Shown here one piece after another: positions 6,578-7,788 of a stretch of 7,788 nucleotides of DNA. The notes under the pieces are model-generated. The model did not search any database. It saw nothing but the letters and a program-made list of their open reading frames with translations, and was not told the origin of the DNA. Numbering within the stretch: the first letter of the stretch is position 1; each line of letters starts with the position of its first letter. The DNA lies in assembly GCA_047616325.1 (NCBI GenBank), contig JBLHGN010000172.1, positions 1 through 7,788 of the forward strand, read 5' to 3'. The stretch comes from JBLHGN01 sp047616325. GTDB lineage: Bacteria; Pseudomonadota; Gammaproteobacteria; Pseudomonadales; Cellvibrionaceae. The translations under genes and the position numbers were made by a program.

Positions 6578-6788
6578 TGATTTGTGATGGAAAAATTCCG
6601 TACAGGCTGCGCCATATCGCTGAACTTGTTTATGTAATGTGCGAGCAACCAAGAATAGTGGAGCAGTTTATTGAAACAATAGTGAAACCGGTGGGCTCCA
6701 GTGCTTTTGCTCATGATATGGTTATTTCGAAGCCCTAAAACTAAAAGAAGGGCTGCCATCTAAAACCAAAGAAAATGGATAAAGGGTG

Positions 6789-6824
6789 TATAAAGGGGAC
6801 GGAGGGATTTAAAATTGTTCAATT
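6789..6824 (-). repeat. Terminal sequence associated with the RAYT-type transposase
   Basis: The plus strand carries GGGGACGGAGGGATT at 6796-6810, followed by the small palindrome AATTGTTCAATT (6813-6824). From memory, sequence of this kind (AATCCCTCCGTCCCC on the coding strand) recurs just downstream of Y1/RAYT transposase genes in many proteobacteria. It lies 60-90 bp past the transposase stop and probably marks that side of the element. Only one copy occurs in the window. Confidence 0.4.
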
Positions 6825-6882
6825 CCTTTCTTTTTTAGGGCACGGCTGAGAGTCAAGTCTTGTAAATCGTTAGAACAGGTTT

Positions 6883-7551
6883 TTAGGGTGAGGTCTTTGA
6901 TCTATGATTTTTTATTATTCCGCTGATGGTTGAGTAATGCAAACCATGATACTCCGCGATCTCATTTAAGGTATATCCCCCACTTCTATATGCCTCGTAT
7001 ATAGCACTGTTTCGATCCTGGTTGGTTTCTTTGTATTCGTCCAAACTCTTAGGCGCGGGTCGTCGTTGGGAGGCTGGAATTTCACTCAGGTCTTTATCTC
7101 CATCAATCAACGATTGCATTTTATCGACAAGCCCCTCACTACCCAGATATACCTGGTTTCGTAACAAAGACCAAGGTGAAGGATTACCTCTACCGTCCGA
7201 CACAAATTTTTTATAACCCTCAATCGCCGTTGACTTCCTTCTTCCAAAACTCCCCAGCAAACAGTCAGTAACCAAGCACGCAGGGGCTTTGCCTTGCCCT
7301 GCAGTGGCGCGATAACTACTCCACGGCCAATCCCGCACGGCTCGCACCATACCTGCTCTTACCGGATTGAGCACAATATAACGTGACAGCTCCAGCAAAT
7401 AGCTGTCTTTCTCAACCAATATCGCTTTGAAACGCCCCTGGAATAGATGACCGACTTTTACATGGAAACGATTGTAAGTCTGTGTATAAACGCCGTTCAA
7501 TTGGCGCATGCCCTTCGCGAGGTTAGCATCCGGCGTCTCAATTAATAAGTG
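6883..7551 (-). pseudogene. N-terminally truncated RAYT / Y1-family (IS200-like) transposase
   Basis: Homology starts at codon 7551-7549 with HLLIETPDANLAKGMRQLNG and runs to TAA at 6885-6883; just upstream is an in-frame TAG (7557-7555). Full relatives read roughly MDNHYHLLIETP here, so about 60 N-terminal residues and the first His of the metal-binding HUH motif are gone. Still present, numbered from the internal ATG at 7509, are GHLFQGRFKAILVEKDSYLL (20-39), RYIVLNPVRAGMV with the likely catalytic Tyr44, WPWSSYRA, and a C-terminal helix-turn-helix (YTLNEIAEYHGLHYSTISGI). Translation could restart at ATG 7509 to make 208 residues, but without HUH it should not cleave DNA. A residual DNA-binding role is possible. 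The break coincides with the start of a tandem repeat array, which suggests deletion through those repeats. Confidence 0.88.
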
Positions 7552-7633
7552 ACACTATAAATTGGAGACACTATAAATTGGACACCCACACTATTATAAA
7601 TTGGACACCCACACCCACACCCACACCCACACC
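7551..7633. repeat. Tandem ATAAATTGGA repeats and (ACACCC)n tract
   Basis: Three copies of a core ACTA(TTA)TAAATTGGA are in tandem: ACTATAAATTGGA at 7554-7566 and 7570-7582, and a longer ACTATTATAAATTGGA at 7590-7605. They lead into nearly five units of ACACCC (7605-7633). The last two cores are joined by GACACCCACAC, so the array mixes a 16- to 23-bp unit with a 6-bp unit. On the minus strand the motif GGGTGTCCAATTTATA points into the broken transposase, as end sequences of such elements often do. The array replaces the missing transposase N-terminus. Confidence 0.85.
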
Positions 7634-7788
7634 AGCAACCAATAAATACAGCTGGCCAATCGCAACAATTAGGCCACTTTTCCATCAAGAAAAGTAGGTG
7701 CTATTGAATTGTCGAGACTGTTAATACTTCGATAAGCCGTAAATTCTGATATTTAAACATAGAGAATCAGCCCGCTAAGATTAGTCGG
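7634..7788. other. Right-end non-coding DNA with a perfect 7-bp hairpin
   Basis: I see no gene. ACTTTTC (7676-7682) and GAAAAGT (7689-7695) form a perfect stem with a 6-nt loop. TGGCC/GGCCA (about 7653-7676) forms a second weak inverted pair just before it. Neither has a U tract, so they are not typical terminators. Confidence 0.3.

Larger units (their letters stand above)
6493..6882. other. Non-coding stretch upstream of the light-repair cluster
   Basis: No convincing gene is seen. One plus-strand frame (6538-6738, 66 codons) is open, but it has no ribosome site and no recognisable motif. This stretch should hold the promoter of the leftward cluster. A minus-strand TTGCAC (6551-6546) is a possible -35, but I see no good -10. 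An inverted pair AGCCCT/AGGGCT (6731-6736, 6749-6754) forms a 6-bp stem with a 12-nt loop and no U tract. The transposase-associated sequence at about 6789-6824 marks the right part as mobile-element material. Confidence 0.5.

Noticed and set aside
6538..6738. 66-codon plus-strand ORF (and a 62-codon opposite ORF) upstream of the cluster
   Set aside because: No motif, no ribosome site, and it overlaps the expected promoter region of the leftward cluster; treated as chance.
6731..6754. AGCCCT/AGGGCT hairpin as a terminator
   Set aside because: The loop is 12 nt and neither strand has a U tract after the stem.
7551..7633. Repeat array as a CRISPR
   Set aside because: Units are short and nearly contiguous, with no regular unique spacers and no cas genes.

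Overview
The window looks like chromosomal DNA from an aerobic, probably marine gammaproteobacterium. This rests on the gene families present and moderate GC content; no marker gene fixes the taxon. Its core (425-6492) is a block of five genes on the minus strand, all pointing to repair of or protection from light and UV damage. Both edges hold decaying genes and repeats.

In transcription order (right to left) the core encodes: a renalase-like FAD oxidoreductase (5503-6492); a DUF523+DUF1722 fusion of the RudS type, a desulfidase that removes 4-thiouridine from tRNA (4448-5506, overlapping its upstream neighbour by 4 nt); an iron-sulfur (6-4) photolyase/cryptochrome of the FeS-BCP family (2852-4414, GTG start, 33 nt after rudS); a C-factor-like short-chain dehydrogenase (1969-2688); and a class I CPD photolyase (425-1846). 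The two photolyases should cover both major UV lesions in DNA. RudS acts on s4U, the near-UV-absorbing base in tRNA. The flavoenzyme and the SDR are redox enzymes without an assigned substrate. A 29-codon ORF (2763-2852) starts on the photolyase stop codon (TGATG), inside a 10-bp tandem duplication.

Left flank (1-424): a plus-strand remnant of a small protein of the kind often labelled pilin assembly or type 1 pili tip component, N-terminally degraded and frameshifted, followed by a possible second short coding remnant. Right flank (6493-7788): about 390 bp without a convincing gene, then a RAYT/Y1-type transposase (minus strand) that has lost its N-terminus up to the second His of the HUH motif. 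The break abuts an array of ATAAATTGGA-type repeats and an (ACACCC)n tract. A 13-bp GGGTGTGGGTGTC motif occurs on the left (304-316) and, inverted, inside the right array, so the light-repair block lies between two related repeat tracts.

No rRNA, tRNA, CRISPR array or strong rho-independent terminator was recognised. Assignments come from reading motifs by eye and from remembered family knowledge, not from database searches.
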